From: Colwellia sp. 1_MG-2023
Lineage (GTDB): Bacteria > Pseudomonadota > Gammaproteobacteria > Enterobacterales > Alteromonadaceae
DNA: 64,000 nt
Assembly (NCBI RefSeq): GCF_030546755.1
Contig: NZ_JAUOPE010000010.1
Span: forward strand, 89,985-153,984
Direction: 5' to 3'
Shown here: in pieces, positions 46,663 to 56,510 of the stretch
Layout: the number at the start of each line of letters is the position of its first letter
How positions within the stretch are numbered: the stretch's first letter is position 1
Position numbers and translations under genes: made by a program
The notes under the pieces: generated by a model
The model's input: the letters and a program-made list of their open reading frames with translations, nothing else
What the model was told of the DNA's origin: nothing
Databases searched by the model: none

Positions 46663-47610
46663 ATGTTGTCTATAAATGCAGAAACTGTTCATCAAGCGTT
46701 AACTTTTCCTAAATTGGTGAATGCACTAGAAATTGCTTTTACTGAGAGCATCGAAGTACCGCCTAGACTACATTTTGATATGGAAAATCCAACAGCAAGT
46801 CGGGAAACTACGTTGTTAATGATGCCTGCTTGGCAAGCTGGTGATGTAGCGGGTATTAAATTAGTTACCGTTGCCCCAGAGAATAGCCAAAAAAATCTCC
46901 CTTCCATTCAAGGCACTTATATTTTATTGGATGTTGATACTGGCTCTATGAAAGCCATGATGGATGCACCTTCATTGACGGCGAAAAGAACCGCTGCTGC
47001 CTCTGCGTTAGCGTCTCGTTACCTATCGCGCGAAAATAGCCAAACGCTTCTCGTTGTCGGCACAGGGACATTAGCACCACAACTAATTGCAGCGCATGCT
47101 AGCGTTAGACCTATTACCCAGGTTTATGTTTGGGGAAGGGATATTAATAAGGCACAGCAAGTTTGTCATCAGGTTGAAGATTTAAATGTTACATGTACAG
47201 CGGTTGACGACTTAAAAGCTTATGTCAACAAAGCTGATATCATTTCTTGTGCAACCTTAAGTACAGAGCCGTTGATATTTGGTAAATGGTTACAAGACGG
47301 TCAGCACCTTGATATGGTTGGCGCTTATCGACCAGATATGCGTGAAATGGACGATGCGTGTTTAACTCGTTCAAAAGTTTTTGTTGATAATTTTGAAAGT
47401 GCAGTACGTGAAACCGGTGATATTGCTATTCCACTTGCTGAAAAAGTGATTGAAATAGCTGATATCAACGCCGATTTATTTTCATTATGCCGAAAATCTT
47501 TTGAATTTAAGAGAAATGCCAATGATATTACTGTATTTAAATCGGTAGGACATGCTTTAGAAGATCTTGCTGCGGCAAAATTAGTATTTGATTTTGTCGA
47601 AGAACGTTAA
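46663..47610 (+). CDS. lhpI: Delta1-pyrroline-2-carboxylate reductase (ornithine cyclodeaminase family)
   Basis: 315 residues. NAD(P)-binding Rossmann domain with VVGTGTLAPQLIAAH; family blocks PPRLHFDMEN and KRTAAASALASRYL. Ornithine cyclodeaminase homologues next to trans-3-hydroxy-L-proline dehydratase (this locus) reduce Delta1-pyrroline-2-carboxylate to L-proline. Preceded by a TTGTATACA-type operator. Stands apart from the other catabolic genes by an orphan kinase. True ornithine cyclodeaminase activity is a less likely alternative. Confidence 0.88.
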   Translation: MLSINAETVHQALTFPKLVNALEIAFTESIEVPPRLHFDMENPTASRETTLLMMPAWQAGDVAGIKLVTVAPENSQKNLPSIQGTYILLDVDTGSMKAMMDAPSLTAKRTAAASALASRYLSRENSQTLLVVGTGTLAPQLIAAHASVRPITQVYVWGRDINKAQQVCHQVEDLNVTCTAVDDLKAYVNKADIISCATLSTEPLIFGKWLQDGQHLDMVGAYRPDMREMDDACLTRSKVFVDNFESAVRETGDIAIPLAEKVIEIADINADLFSLCRKSFEFKRNANDITVFKSVGHALEDLAAAKLVFDFVEER

Positions 47611-47750
47611 TTTTTGACAATATTTCTATATTTTTAAGAATAATCGTGATTATTTTGTTAACAGTTTGTTATTCCTAAGAGAATTTATTGACATTAGTTG
47701 GTTTGACTATTTTAATTAAGAAAGTTGAAACTTTATGGATAAAATAGTCA

Positions 47751-49316
47751 ATGGCAGCACAAGTCTCTTTTAATAATAAGTTAAGTCGGCGCGTGCTTGT
47801 TTATATATTATTATGTAGCTCCTTTTTATCAGTAGTTTCTACTTTTATTCAACTTTATTCTGCGTACCATGAAAATATCACTCGATTAAATAACCGATTT
47901 GAAAATATTGAGTCGAGTTACATTCAATCAATATCTACCAGTTTATGGGATTTTAATGAGCCTTTAGTGCAACAACAAATTCAAGGTATTGTTAAATTGC
48001 CTGATATTCGTTTTGTAAAAATCACCACTGGTTTTGGAAAAATATACCAATTTGGTGATGAAAATGCAGAGTTAAAAAAACAAGCCAAGTATCCTATTTT
48101 TTATGGAGAAAGCGATATTGGTGAAATATTAATTGGTGCTGATTACCAAGATATTTATCAACGATTATGGCAACAAGCGGGATTCATTGTTACCGCGGAG
48201 TTTGTTAAGACTTTTATCGTGGCATTTTTTATCATGTTCATTGTTCATTGGTTGATTACTCGGCAAATTTACCATATCACTTCTTATTCTCAACGTGTTA
48301 CCACTGAAAATTTAGACGAAGAGCTTGTTTTACAAAATCGTAGTAAAAAAACTGATGAATTAGATGATTTAGCTGATGCTATAAATTGCATGCGATTAGC
48401 TATTAAAAATGACATTGTAAAACTTGAAGAAGCTGAAAATGCTTTGATTAATCTTAACGGTGAATTAGAAATTAAAGTTTATGATCGAACGGCAAAGTTA
48501 GCGGCTAGTAATCAGCAGTTACAGCAATCGCTCGATGACTTAACCTTAGCGAAAGATCAATTAGTTCAATCAGAAAAAATGGCGTCATTAGGTCAATTAG
48601 TCGCAGGTGTTGCTCATGAAGTGAATACTCCATTAGGTATATGTGTTACTTCAATTACCGCGTTAAAAGAAAAAGTTTTAGATTTAGCTAAATCAGTTGA
48701 AAATGAAAACTTAACCAAGTCTCAGCTTACTACTACGTTATCTTTATTGATTGAGTATCAAGAAATCATTGAACGCAGTTTAAATAAGGCTGTAGAGTTA
48801 ATTCGTGGTTTTAAATCAGTTGCAGTAGAACAACATACCGATCCTGAGTTAAATATAAACTTGCTTCAACATGTAAATGATATTGTAAATACAGTAAAAA
48901 CATTATTTAAACGCAAGAATTATTCTATAAACGTTTCTGTAGATCCAAATTTAAACTTAGTGACATATCCCAGTGCTTGGAATCAAATTTTAACTAACTT
49001 CATGACTAACTCTCATATCCATGGTTTTGATGGCAGAGATAAAGGGGAAATAAATATTACCTTTACTGAAAGCAATGGATTTTTAACCTTAGTTTATAGT
49101 GATGATGGCGTTGGTTTAGATAAAGATATTAAAAAACGAATTTTCGATCCTTTCGTCACCACCAAGAGAGGGCAAGGTGGTTCTGGGCTAGGAATGAACA
49201 TTGTTTACAACCTGGTAGATGCTAAGTTAGGTGGCACAGTGAAAAGCTTACCGGTGAAAAAGGGCTGTAGTTTTCAAGTGAAAGTGCCAATTACCCATCA
49301 AGAAGATTTAAAATAG
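47751..49316 (+). CDS. Orphan sensor histidine kinase
   Basis: 521 residues. First helix about 17-38, a periplasmic sensor of about 100 residues, second helix about 145-165, HAMP-like linker, coiled coil, HisKA with phospho-acceptor His in VAGVAHEVNTPLGI, and HATPase with N box NFMTNSHIHGF, G1 DDGVGL and G2 GGSGLGMNI. No response regulator is encoded nearby. Its place between hydroxyproline genes hints at sensing a related compound, but no operator of the regulon lies before it. Confidence 0.93.
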   Translation: MAAQVSFNNKLSRRVLVYILLCSSFLSVVSTFIQLYSAYHENITRLNNRFENIESSYIQSISTSLWDFNEPLVQQQIQGIVKLPDIRFVKITTGFGKIYQFGDENAELKKQAKYPIFYGESDIGEILIGADYQDIYQRLWQQAGFIVTAEFVKTFIVAFFIMFIVHWLITRQIYHITSYSQRVTTENLDEELVLQNRSKKTDELDDLADAINCMRLAIKNDIVKLEEAENALINLNGELEIKVYDRTAKLAASNQQLQQSLDDLTLAKDQLVQSEKMASLGQLVAGVAHEVNTPLGICVTSITALKEKVLDLAKSVENENLTKSQLTTTLSLLIEYQEIIERSLNKAVELIRGFKSVAVEQHTDPELNINLLQHVNDIVNTVKTLFKRKNYSINVSVDPNLNLVTYPSAWNQILTNFMTNSHIHGFDGRDKGEINITFTESNGFLTLVYSDDGVGLDKDIKKRIFDPFVTTKRGQGGSGLGMNIVYNLVDAKLGGTVKSLPVKKGCSFQVKVPITHQEDLK

Positions 49317-49325
49317 TTATTGTTT

Positions 49326-49363
49326 TTAAACGGCTTAATGATCATGTTTATTAAGCCGTTTAT
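49326..49363. terminator. Bidirectional intrinsic terminator
   Basis: Stem AAACGGCTTAAT / ATTAAGCCGTTT with a 10-base loop; between the convergent kinase and dehydrogenase genes. Confidence 0.85.
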
Positions 49364-49371
49364 TCGCTAAG

Positions 49372-50634
49372 TTATTGAAAGCGAGAAATACAAAAGGGAG
49401 CAATATCAATGGCCGGTTGTTCGCTTGCCACTATTTGACCAATCAGTTTTCCTGTTATAGCACCTAAAGTTAAACCTAAATGCTGATGCCCTAAAGCAAA
49501 ACTAATGTTTTTATGATTTGGCGCTGCGCATATTACCGGTAAAGAGTCGGGCAGAGACGGTCGAAAACCTAACCAACCCTGACTTTCTTCAGGCGCCTCT
49601 TCTGATAATTTTTTAACAATAAACTTAGCGTTTTTATAAAGCATTGTGGCTCGTTTCATATTTGCTTTTTGTGCTAATCCTGCAAATTCAACCGTTCCTG
49701 CTAATCGTAAACCATGCGACATTGGCGTGATAATAAATCGCCGTTCTGCAGAAGCGACTGGTCGATTTAATTCAATGTTAGCGTCTGCGGCTAAGTCTAA
49801 ACTGTAACCACGTTCAGCTTCTATTGGCAGCTTGTAGTTTAATTGCTGAAGCAAGTTTTCTGACCAAGCGCCTGTTGCTATAACCACATGATCGAACGCT
49901 AATTGTTTCCTCTGATCACTTATTACTACCTTAGTTGCTCGATGTTCAATGTTTTTAACGTCAAAGCGTTCAATTTTACAGCCTAACGTTTCGGCATATT
50001 TAGCTAATTTTTGACTCAAAGATAATGGGTTGAGTGTATGGGCTACATCAGTGAAATATAACGAGTATTGAATGTTTTGATGTAAATTGGGTTCTAACAA
50101 TAACGTTTGATTTTTATCTAATAGTTTAACTTTCACTCCTTGTGCTAAATACGTTTGTTGTAACTTTTGTATTTTCGCCAAAGGTGTATTTTCAAAAACT
50201 AATAAACTGCCATTTTCTACGAAAATATCTTCTGCATTAGCCGCTTTTAATAGCGGTTTATAATAAGCGATGGCCTGTTCATTAATACTTTTTAGCGCTG
50301 CAATATTTTTACGTCGTTTAGACTGCAACATATTCGCCATAAATTTAATAAACCACGGTAATGCTTTCGGAAAGTATTTTGGTGATAGTGCAATAGGACC
50401 TAAAGGGTTTAGCAGCATTTTGGGTAATTGTAATAAAATATTCGTCTCGGCTAAGGGAAAAACTTGCTCGGTAGCGAAATGTCCCGCATTGCCTTTTGAG
50501 CAACCTTCACCAATGGCGCCTTTATCAAGTAAAGTGACTTGATAACCACGTGATTGTAATTCAAGCGCGCAGTTGATGCCGATAATACCCGCGCCAACGA
50601 CTGCGATTTGTTTATTGTTTGTTGATTCATTCAT
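49372..50634 (-). CDS. FAD-dependent D-amino-acid (cis-4-hydroxy-D-proline) dehydrogenase
   Basis: 420 residues from the ATG at 50634 (MNESTNNKQIAVVGAGIIG); the frame is open 15 codons further. DAO/DadA family: FAD motif GAGIIGINCALELQSRGYQV, and C-terminal SLPVICAAP and LGHQHLGLTLG. Placed after trans-3-hydroxyproline dehydratase and beside the epimerase, it most likely oxidises cis-4-hydroxy-D-proline to Delta1-pyrroline-4-hydroxy-2-carboxylate. A general D-amino acid role cannot be excluded. Confidence 0.88.
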   Translation of the reverse strand: MNESTNNKQIAVVGAGIIGINCALELQSRGYQVTLLDKGAIGEGCSKGNAGHFATEQVFPLAETNILLQLPKMLLNPLGPIALSPKYFPKALPWFIKFMANMLQSKRRKNIAALKSINEQAIAYYKPLLKAANAEDIFVENGSLLVFENTPLAKIQKLQQTYLAQGVKVKLLDKNQTLLLEPNLHQNIQYSLYFTDVAHTLNPLSLSQKLAKYAETLGCKIERFDVKNIEHRATKVVISDQRKQLAFDHVVIATGAWSENLLQQLNYKLPIEAERGYSLDLAADANIELNRPVASAERRFIITPMSHGLRLAGTVEFAGLAQKANMKRATMLYKNAKFIVKKLSEEAPEESQGWLGFRPSLPDSLPVICAAPNHKNISFALGHQHLGLTLGAITGKLIGQIVASEQPAIDIAPFCISRFQ

Positions 50635-50720
50635 GTCATTAAATCCAAGTGATGTAAGCAGATCATATTTATTGACCAATTACTGCCGGTATATTATTGA
50701 AAACGGCTATCGTTGAAAAT

Positions 50721-51749
50721 TTACCTTAGGAAAAACCCTTGCGGAAAAATGTCATTTTCATCTAATAAAAACTGATGCACCCCTGTAAGGTAAGCTCTGC
50801 CACCAACGCGTGGAATTACGGCTTGTTTGTCAAAGTAATTGCATTCTTGTTGAATGCTAAGTGACATCCTTCCGCCGACAATACTTTCTATTTCAATGGG
50901 CGTATGTGGAGGTAAATCTTCTTTAACCTGTAATAATGCTGCGCGAGCTGAAACGCCTGTACCTGTGGGTGAACGGTCGACTTCTCCGTCAGCAAAAATG
51001 CAAACATGACGTGAATGCGATGAAGCTTCATTGGTACTTTTTGAGGTGAAAATTGTCCCGTATAAAAAGCTTAATGCATCGTCTTCGGGATGATTTATAA
51101 CGACACTTTTCATTACCGCTTTTTTAATTGCTCGACCCGCATTTATCAAGTTTTGCAGATTATCTGCTGAACAGTCTATCGACAGCTTATCTGCATCAAC
51201 AAAAACATAATAAGCGCCGCCAAAAGCGATGTCATAAGTTATTTGTCCGACACCTTCGACAAATATTTCTTGATCACGCGCTTCGACAAAAGCAGGCACA
51301 TTATCAAAACTTACCGTTAATTGATGATTATTTTGAGTGGCGTATGCTTTAATAAAACCTGCCGGGGAATCAATACCGATATAGTTTTTTTCAGTAGGTA
51401 AATTAATGGTTTTAGTTTCAATTGCTGCGGTAACAGCCGCAATAATACCGTGCCCGCACATACTGCTATAACCTTCGTTATGCATAAATAAAATACCAAA
51501 ATCTGCATTTTCAGTACAAGGTTCGGTGATCAAAGCACCATACATATCGGCATGACCTCTAGGTTCAAACATTAGCAATTGGCGTAAATGATCTAGATTA
51601 TCGATAAGATATTGACGCTTTTCTAAGATAGTTTTACCAATAATCTTTGGATAACCACTGGTAATAATACGTAGTGGCTCACCTTCAGTATGTGCGTCAA
51701 TGGTTTTAATTGACTGATAGTTATTGAATTTAATGTCATTAAACTGCAT
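50721..51749 (-). CDS. Trans-3-hydroxy-L-proline dehydratase (proline racemase superfamily)
   Basis: 342 residues. The first catalytic Cys is present (SSMCGHG), but the second, seen as Cys in racemases and epimerases, is Thr (DRSPTGTGV). This Cys/Thr pair defines trans-3-hydroxy-L-proline dehydratase, which makes Delta1-pyrroline-2-carboxylate for reduction by LhpI. AAGGG lies before the ATG. Co-directional with the D-hydroxyproline dehydrogenase, 86 bp before its start; divergent from the deaminase with an operator between. Confidence 0.9.
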   Translation of the reverse strand: MQFNDIKFNNYQSIKTIDAHTEGEPLRIITSGYPKIIGKTILEKRQYLIDNLDHLRQLLMFEPRGHADMYGALITEPCTENADFGILFMHNEGYSSMCGHGIIAAVTAAIETKTINLPTEKNYIGIDSPAGFIKAYATQNNHQLTVSFDNVPAFVEARDQEIFVEGVGQITYDIAFGGAYYVFVDADKLSIDCSADNLQNLINAGRAIKKAVMKSVVINHPEDDALSFLYGTIFTSKSTNEASSHSRHVCIFADGEVDRSPTGTGVSARAALLQVKEDLPPHTPIEIESIVGGRMSLSIQQECNYFDKQAVIPRVGGRAYLTGVHQFLLDENDIFPQGFFLR

Positions 51750-51803
51750 TGTTTAACCCTTAAAAATATTTTTTTATACATTATACTTGTGCGAATAAAA
51801 TAA

Positions 51804-51816
51804 TTGTATACAATAT
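51804..51816. promoter_or_regulatory. Predicted GntR operator in divergent promoter
   Basis: TTGTATACAATAT with the exact palindrome ATTGTATACAAT at 51803-51814; 55 bp before the dehydratase and 64 bp before the deaminase start. Confidence 0.75.
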
Positions 51817-51879
51817 GCGATATTAATTCTACAAATACTTTTTAGGTATTTATTACTTTAACTATTGTGGTACAAACAA

Positions 51880-52797
51880 ATGATGAACATTAATTGGCAA
51901 GGTGTTTACCCTGCGGTAACAACTCAGTATTTCGACGATTATTCAATTAACTTTGAAGCGACAAAAAATATGGTCGATTCACTTATTAAAGAGGGTGTTG
52001 ACGGTATTATTGCTCTTGGCACTGTTGGTGAAAATTGCTCACATACTCGAGAAGAGAAAAAAGCCATTTTAATGGCCGTTAAAGAAGTGGTTGCCGGCCG
52101 AGTGCCAGTTATTTCTGGTGTTGCAGAAACCACAACACAGTTTGCCGTTGAATACTCTCAAATGTGTGAAGAAGTCGGCATTGACGGTTTGATGGTGTTA
52201 CCTGGCATGGTTTATCGCTCAAGTGAAGCAGAAGCGATTCACCATTACCAACAAGTGGCGAGAAACTGTAATTTACCTATTATGATATATAACAACCCAG
52301 TTACCTATGGTGTTGATGTTTCCATTGAAGGTATGCGCGTACTTGCTCAAGAGCCAACCATTATCTCTGTGAAAGAGGCCACGGAAGATACGCGTCGTAT
52401 ATCTGAATTATATGCAGCGTTTGGTGATCGTTTTATTGTCTTTGGTGGCGTAGATGATATTGCTTTAGAAAGCTTAATGTTAGGTTGCACAGGTTGGATC
52501 TCTGGCTTAACCAATGTCTTCCCTCAAGAGTCGGTGGCTATTTACAAGTTAGCTAAGCAAGGTCGTTACCAAGAAGCCCTTGAAATCTGGCGTTGGTTCT
52601 TACCATTATTACGTTTAGACACTATTCCAACATTAGTACAATGTATTAAGTTTTGTGAACAACTTGCCGGTCGTGGTAGTGAAGTCACTCGTGCACCACG
52701 TATGCCGCTTACCGGTGAAGAAAGAAGCCGAGTTGAAAAGCTTTATAACGATGCAGTTGCAACGCGTATTGATTTGTCTAAATTTAACTTAGATTAA
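51880..52797 (+). CDS. lhpC: Delta1-pyrroline-4-hydroxy-2-carboxylate deaminase (DHDPS family)
   Basis: About 305 residues. DapA-like TIM barrel with GTVGENCSHT, the YNNPVTYG loop carrying the catalytic Tyr and the Schiff-base Lys in SVKEATED. Among DapA relatives, the location beside hydroxyproline epimerase and KGSA dehydrogenase identifies the deaminase that yields alpha-ketoglutarate semialdehyde. ATG at 51880 chosen; a TTG at 51865 and a further ATG at 51883 are alternatives. Confidence 0.9.
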   Translation: MMNINWQGVYPAVTTQYFDDYSINFEATKNMVDSLIKEGVDGIIALGTVGENCSHTREEKKAILMAVKEVVAGRVPVISGVAETTTQFAVEYSQMCEEVGIDGLMVLPGMVYRSSEAEAIHHYQQVARNCNLPIMIYNNPVTYGVDVSIEGMRVLAQEPTIISVKEATEDTRRISELYAAFGDRFIVFGGVDDIALESLMLGCTGWISGLTNVFPQESVAIYKLAKQGRYQEALEIWRWFLPLLRLDTIPTLVQCIKFCEQLAGRGSEVTRAPRMPLTGEERSRVEKLYNDAVATRIDLSKFNLD

Positions 52798-52822
52798 ACG
52801 TTAATAAATCCACATGATAAAT

Positions 52823-52851
52823 GGCTCAATAAATAATTATTGAGCCTTTTA
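52823..52851 (+). terminator. Terminator after deaminase
   Basis: Stem GGCTCAATAA / TTATTGAGCC, 5-base loop, T-run. May partly separate the deaminase from the following epimerase gene. Confidence 0.8.
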
Positions 52852-52883
52852 TTGATGAGGCATAAACCGATATAAGGTTGTAA

Positions 52884-53897
52884 ATGAACAAAGGAACATT
52901 TTTTTGTATTGACGCTCATACTTGCGGTAACCCTGTTAGGTTAGTGACCAGTGGCCATCCCGAACTCAAAGGGGAAACCATGAGTGAAAAGCGACAAGAC
53001 TTTCTCGAAAATCATGATTGGATCCGTCAAGGTTTGATGTTTGAACCTCGTGGCCATGACATGATGTCGGGGGCGTTTTTATATCCACCGTGTCGAGATA
53101 ACTCAGATGGATCGATTTTATTTATCGAAACATCTGGTTGTCTACCTATGTGCGGGCACGGCACTATTGGTACGGTTACCGCAGCAATACAAGCAGGATT
53201 ATTAAAACCTAAACAACCAGGCAAACTGGTATTAGATGTACCTGCAGGACAAATCAATATCGATTACCAAATGTCCGGTGAGCAAGTGTCTGCGGTTAAG
53301 CTTTATAATGTTGCCGCATACCTTGCCCATCAAAACGTTGAGTTAATTATTCCTGAATTAGGAAGGTTAACTGTAGATGTTTCTTATGGTGGCAATTTTT
53401 ATGTGATCGTTGAACCGCAACAAAATTTTCCTGGTATTGACCAATGGAGCGCCGACGAAATTTTGCGTTGGAGCCCAATTGTTCGTCAAGTAGCGAGTGA
53501 GGTTTTAACCTGTGTACATCCTGAAGACCCTACCGTGAATGGGGTGAGTCATGTGTTATGGACAGGTAAACCGAAAACGGCTGGCTCAGACTCAGCTAAC
53601 GCAGTGTTTTACGGTGAAAAAGCCATTGATAGGTCACCTTGTGGTACTGGCACTAGTGCTCGGATGGCACAATTATTTGCCAGAGGCGAATTAACACTTG
53701 GCGATACTTTCACTCATGAAAGTTATATCGGTAGTCAATTTATCGGTAAAATTGAAGGCGTTGTTGAGTTAGGTAATGAAGATAAAAAGATTCAAGCAAT
53801 CAAGCCAAGCATTCAAGGTTGGGCAAAAGTCTACGGTAAAAACTGTATTACTATCGATGATGATGACCCTTATGCATTTGGTTTTAGTGTGAAATAA
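52884..53897 (+). CDS. hypE: 4-hydroxyproline 2-epimerase (proline racemase superfamily)
   Basis: 337 residues. Both catalytic cysteines are present (PMCGHG and DRSPCGTGT), distinguishing it from the dehydratase paralogue encoded 1.1 kb away. Converts trans-4-hydroxy-L-proline to cis-4-hydroxy-D-proline, the substrate of the adjacent dehydrogenase. AAGG six bases before the ATG. Proline racemase is an alternative, but the pathway context favours hydroxyproline. Confidence 0.93.
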   Translation: MNKGTFFCIDAHTCGNPVRLVTSGHPELKGETMSEKRQDFLENHDWIRQGLMFEPRGHDMMSGAFLYPPCRDNSDGSILFIETSGCLPMCGHGTIGTVTAAIQAGLLKPKQPGKLVLDVPAGQINIDYQMSGEQVSAVKLYNVAAYLAHQNVELIIPELGRLTVDVSYGGNFYVIVEPQQNFPGIDQWSADEILRWSPIVRQVASEVLTCVHPEDPTVNGVSHVLWTGKPKTAGSDSANAVFYGEKAIDRSPCGTGTSARMAQLFARGELTLGDTFTHESYIGSQFIGKIEGVVELGNEDKKIQAIKPSIQGWAKVYGKNCITIDDDDPYAFGFSVK

Positions 53898-53959
53898 CTG
53901 ACTTAGTTTTTCACTAAGTCTTAGTTTAACTGAGTTTGGGTTTAATTAAATAAAAGAGA

Positions 53960-55489
53960 ATGATGATGACAATTACAGGACAACATTTAATTGCTGGAGA
54001 GTGGTCTGGCAATGCGAGTCAAGGTTTTTCAGCAACTCATGCCATTAATAATGAACAGATGGAAGAAACATTTGCCGATGCTACCCCTGCAGAAATAGAT
54101 CTGGCGATCGAAAGAGCTAATCAAGCGTTTAAAAGTTATCAACAACTTAGCGCACCAAAACGCGCGAAATTTTTAAGAAATATTGGTGAAGAAATACTGG
54201 CGCTAGGTGATGAACTTATCAATATGGCGTGTGCTGAAACGGGTCTACCGGTAATGCGTATTCAAGGTGAAAGGGGGCGTACTATTGGTCAACTTGGTTT
54301 ATTTGCTGATTTATTAGAAAGTGGTGAGTACCAAAGCGTCATTGATGAAGCTGATGCCGAACGCCAACCTTTACCTAAACCTGATACACGTTTAGGTTAT
54401 TTACCGTTAGGCGTGGTTGGAGTGTTCGCCGCGAGTAATTTTCCCTTAGCTTTTTCAACGGCTGGTGGTGATACTGCGTCGGCATTAGCCGCAGGTTGCC
54501 CTGTTATTATGAAGGCTCATGCTGCGCATCCTGGTACGGCTGAATTAGTCGCGCGAGCCATTGCCAAAGCCATTCAAAATTGTGACATTGATCCTGGCGT
54601 TTTTTCATTGTTACAAGGAAAAAACTACGCTATTTCCAGTCAAATCGTCACTCATCCTAATATAAAAGCGGTAGGTTTTACTGGCTCTGAACGTGTCGGT
54701 ATGATTTTACAAAAACAAATTAATGAACGAGCAGAGCCTATCCCTTTTTATGGTGAGCTAGGTAGTGTTAACCCTCAATTTATTATGCCGGGCAAGTTAG
54801 CAAAGGATGCTGTCGAGATTGCGCAAGCTTTAGTGGCGTCTTTAATGATGGGGCAAGGTCAATTTTGTACTAGTCCGGGAATTTGGGCGTATATTGAAGA
54901 GAGCAATTCTTGTGATTTTGAAAGCGCAGCAAGTGCTGCTATTGCAGAAACGCAAGCGGGTGTAATGTTAACGCCAGCCATTGCCGCTACATACAATCGC
55001 GCTGTTGAACAATGGCAATCATTATCAGGTGTAGAGTTATTAGCTCAAGGCCAAGCAGGTGTTGAGCATTTTGGTCGAGCTGCTTTATTCGCCACAGATT
55101 TTACAACCTTTAAAGCAACACCAATTCTTCATGAAGAAGTTTTTGGTTCATGTGCATTAATTATTCGCTTGAAAAACCTTTCAGAAATGGTTGATTTTAT
55201 TGGTTTACTTAAAGGGAATTTGACCGCGAGTATTCATGCTGTAGCATCTGATATTGAGGAAAGTAAGCAAGTTGCTTCACTCATTGCTCATAAAGTAGGG
55301 CGCTTGATTTATAATCAAATGCCTACCGGGGTGGAAGTATGTGCGTCTATGAATCATGGCGGGCCATTTCCGGCGTCAACTGATGTAAGAACTACTTCTG
55401 TGGGGAGTGAAGCTATCAAACGTTTTCAACGACCTATTTGTTATCAAAACATGCCAGATGAGCTATTGCCTGCGCTATTAAGACGTTAG
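53960..55489 (+). CDS. Alpha-ketoglutaric semialdehyde dehydrogenase
   Basis: 509 residues, aldehyde dehydrogenase superfamily of the KGSADH branch. Cofactor block ASNFPLAFSTAGGDT, catalytic Glu in PFYGELGSVNP and catalytic Cys in GQGQFCTSPG. Last step: alpha-ketoglutarate semialdehyde to alpha-ketoglutarate. Start ATG-ATG-ATG at 53960-53968 with AAGAGA upstream. Follows hypE by 62 bp and is followed by a terminator. Confidence 0.93.
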   Translation: MMMTITGQHLIAGEWSGNASQGFSATHAINNEQMEETFADATPAEIDLAIERANQAFKSYQQLSAPKRAKFLRNIGEEILALGDELINMACAETGLPVMRIQGERGRTIGQLGLFADLLESGEYQSVIDEADAERQPLPKPDTRLGYLPLGVVGVFAASNFPLAFSTAGGDTASALAAGCPVIMKAHAAHPGTAELVARAIAKAIQNCDIDPGVFSLLQGKNYAISSQIVTHPNIKAVGFTGSERVGMILQKQINERAEPIPFYGELGSVNPQFIMPGKLAKDAVEIAQALVASLMMGQGQFCTSPGIWAYIEESNSCDFESAASAAIAETQAGVMLTPAIAATYNRAVEQWQSLSGVELLAQGQAGVEHFGRAALFATDFTTFKATPILHEEVFGSCALIIRLKNLSEMVDFIGLLKGNLTASIHAVASDIEESKQVASLIAHKVGRLIYNQMPTGVEVCASMNHGGPFPASTDVRTTSVGSEAIKRFQRPICYQNMPDELLPALLRR

Positions 55490-55514
55490 ATTTTCATCTA
55501 AATATGATTGATTA

Positions 55515-55545
55515 AAATGAGCTAATTTTATTAGCTCTTTTTTTT
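55515..55545 (+). terminator. Terminator of hydroxyproline operon
   Basis: Stem GAGCTAA / TTAGCTC with a 5-base loop and eight T residues. Confidence 0.85.
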
Positions 55546-55602
55546 AGGTATTAAATGCTTATAATGGGGGCAATTAATTTTTAGCAGGTATTTGGTAGGC
55601 GC

Positions 55603-56280
55603 ATGAGCATAGTTTATAAAACACGCACACAATTGGTCGTTGAAACATTAAGAGAGAAAATTCTTAATGGTGCAATAAAAGCAGGCCAACCCCTCCGTCA
55701 AGCTGCTTTAGCGGAAGAACTTAATGTCAGTCGAATTCCTGTTCGTGAAGCGTTATTGCAGCTAGAAGCGGAAGGTTTAGTGTCATTTGAGCCACATAAA
55801 GGCGCAACAGCGACTGAGCTTAATGTTAATCAAGTAGATGAACTTTTCGAATTACGAGCAATGCTTGAAGCTGATTTGTTAGCAGCCTCAATTCCAAATT
55901 TAACCGATGAAAAGCTTGAAGAAGCAACGGTTTTACTTGAAAAATTGAATCAATCTTTAGGTAAAGAGAATGCTGCTAACACGTGGAGCGAATTAAATTC
56001 AAATTATCATAATTGCCTTTATTCTGGCGCTACTCGCCCGCAAACCCAAGATTTAGTAAACACTTTGAATAAAAACGCTGATCGCTATATCCGTATGCAT
56101 TTATTATGGGCTGGTGGTATTTCTAAAGCCGAATCAGAGCATAATGAGTTACTGGCACTGTGTAAAAGTAAAGACGTTGATAAAGCCGTTGCTGTGATGA
56201 AACAACACATTTTAGGCTCTAGAGATGAAATTAAAGCATTTTTAACTGAACGTGAACAATTGACTGAATCATCAAATTAA
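55603..56280 (+). CDS. GntR-family regulator (FCD/FadR type), probable hydroxyproline regulator
   Basis: 225 residues. Winged helix with REKILNGAIKAGQPLRQAAL and NVSRIPVREALLQLEAEGLV, then an all-helical FCD domain (ELRAMLEADLLAASI; Asp/His metal ligands in NSNYHNCLY and HNELLALC). FCD regulators usually bind short TTGTATACAA-type palindromes, which occur at three promoters in this window. It lies directly after the catabolic operon. Repressor role inferred. Confidence 0.9.
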   Translation: MSIVYKTRTQLVVETLREKILNGAIKAGQPLRQAALAEELNVSRIPVREALLQLEAEGLVSFEPHKGATATELNVNQVDELFELRAMLEADLLAASIPNLTDEKLEEATVLLEKLNQSLGKENAANTWSELNSNYHNCLYSGATRPQTQDLVNTLNKNADRYIRMHLLWAGGISKAESEHNELLALCKSKDVDKAVAVMKQHILGSRDEIKAFLTEREQLTESSN

Positions 56281-56510
56281 TAAATTATTTATATAAAAAT
56301 CATAAAGATAAATGCTTATTGCTGCTTCTTTAGTCATAAGCATTTATTGACTTTCTCTCGATAAATCTATAGTATTCCCGCGCTTTTTATCACTTAAATA
56401 TTTTCCTATTTTTTCTTCTTTCAATTAGCTGATTTAAAAAGTAAATCCAATTCTAACTGACGTAATTCCTATGATTTATGCCAGTTTACTTAAATTAACG
56501 TGAGATCGTG

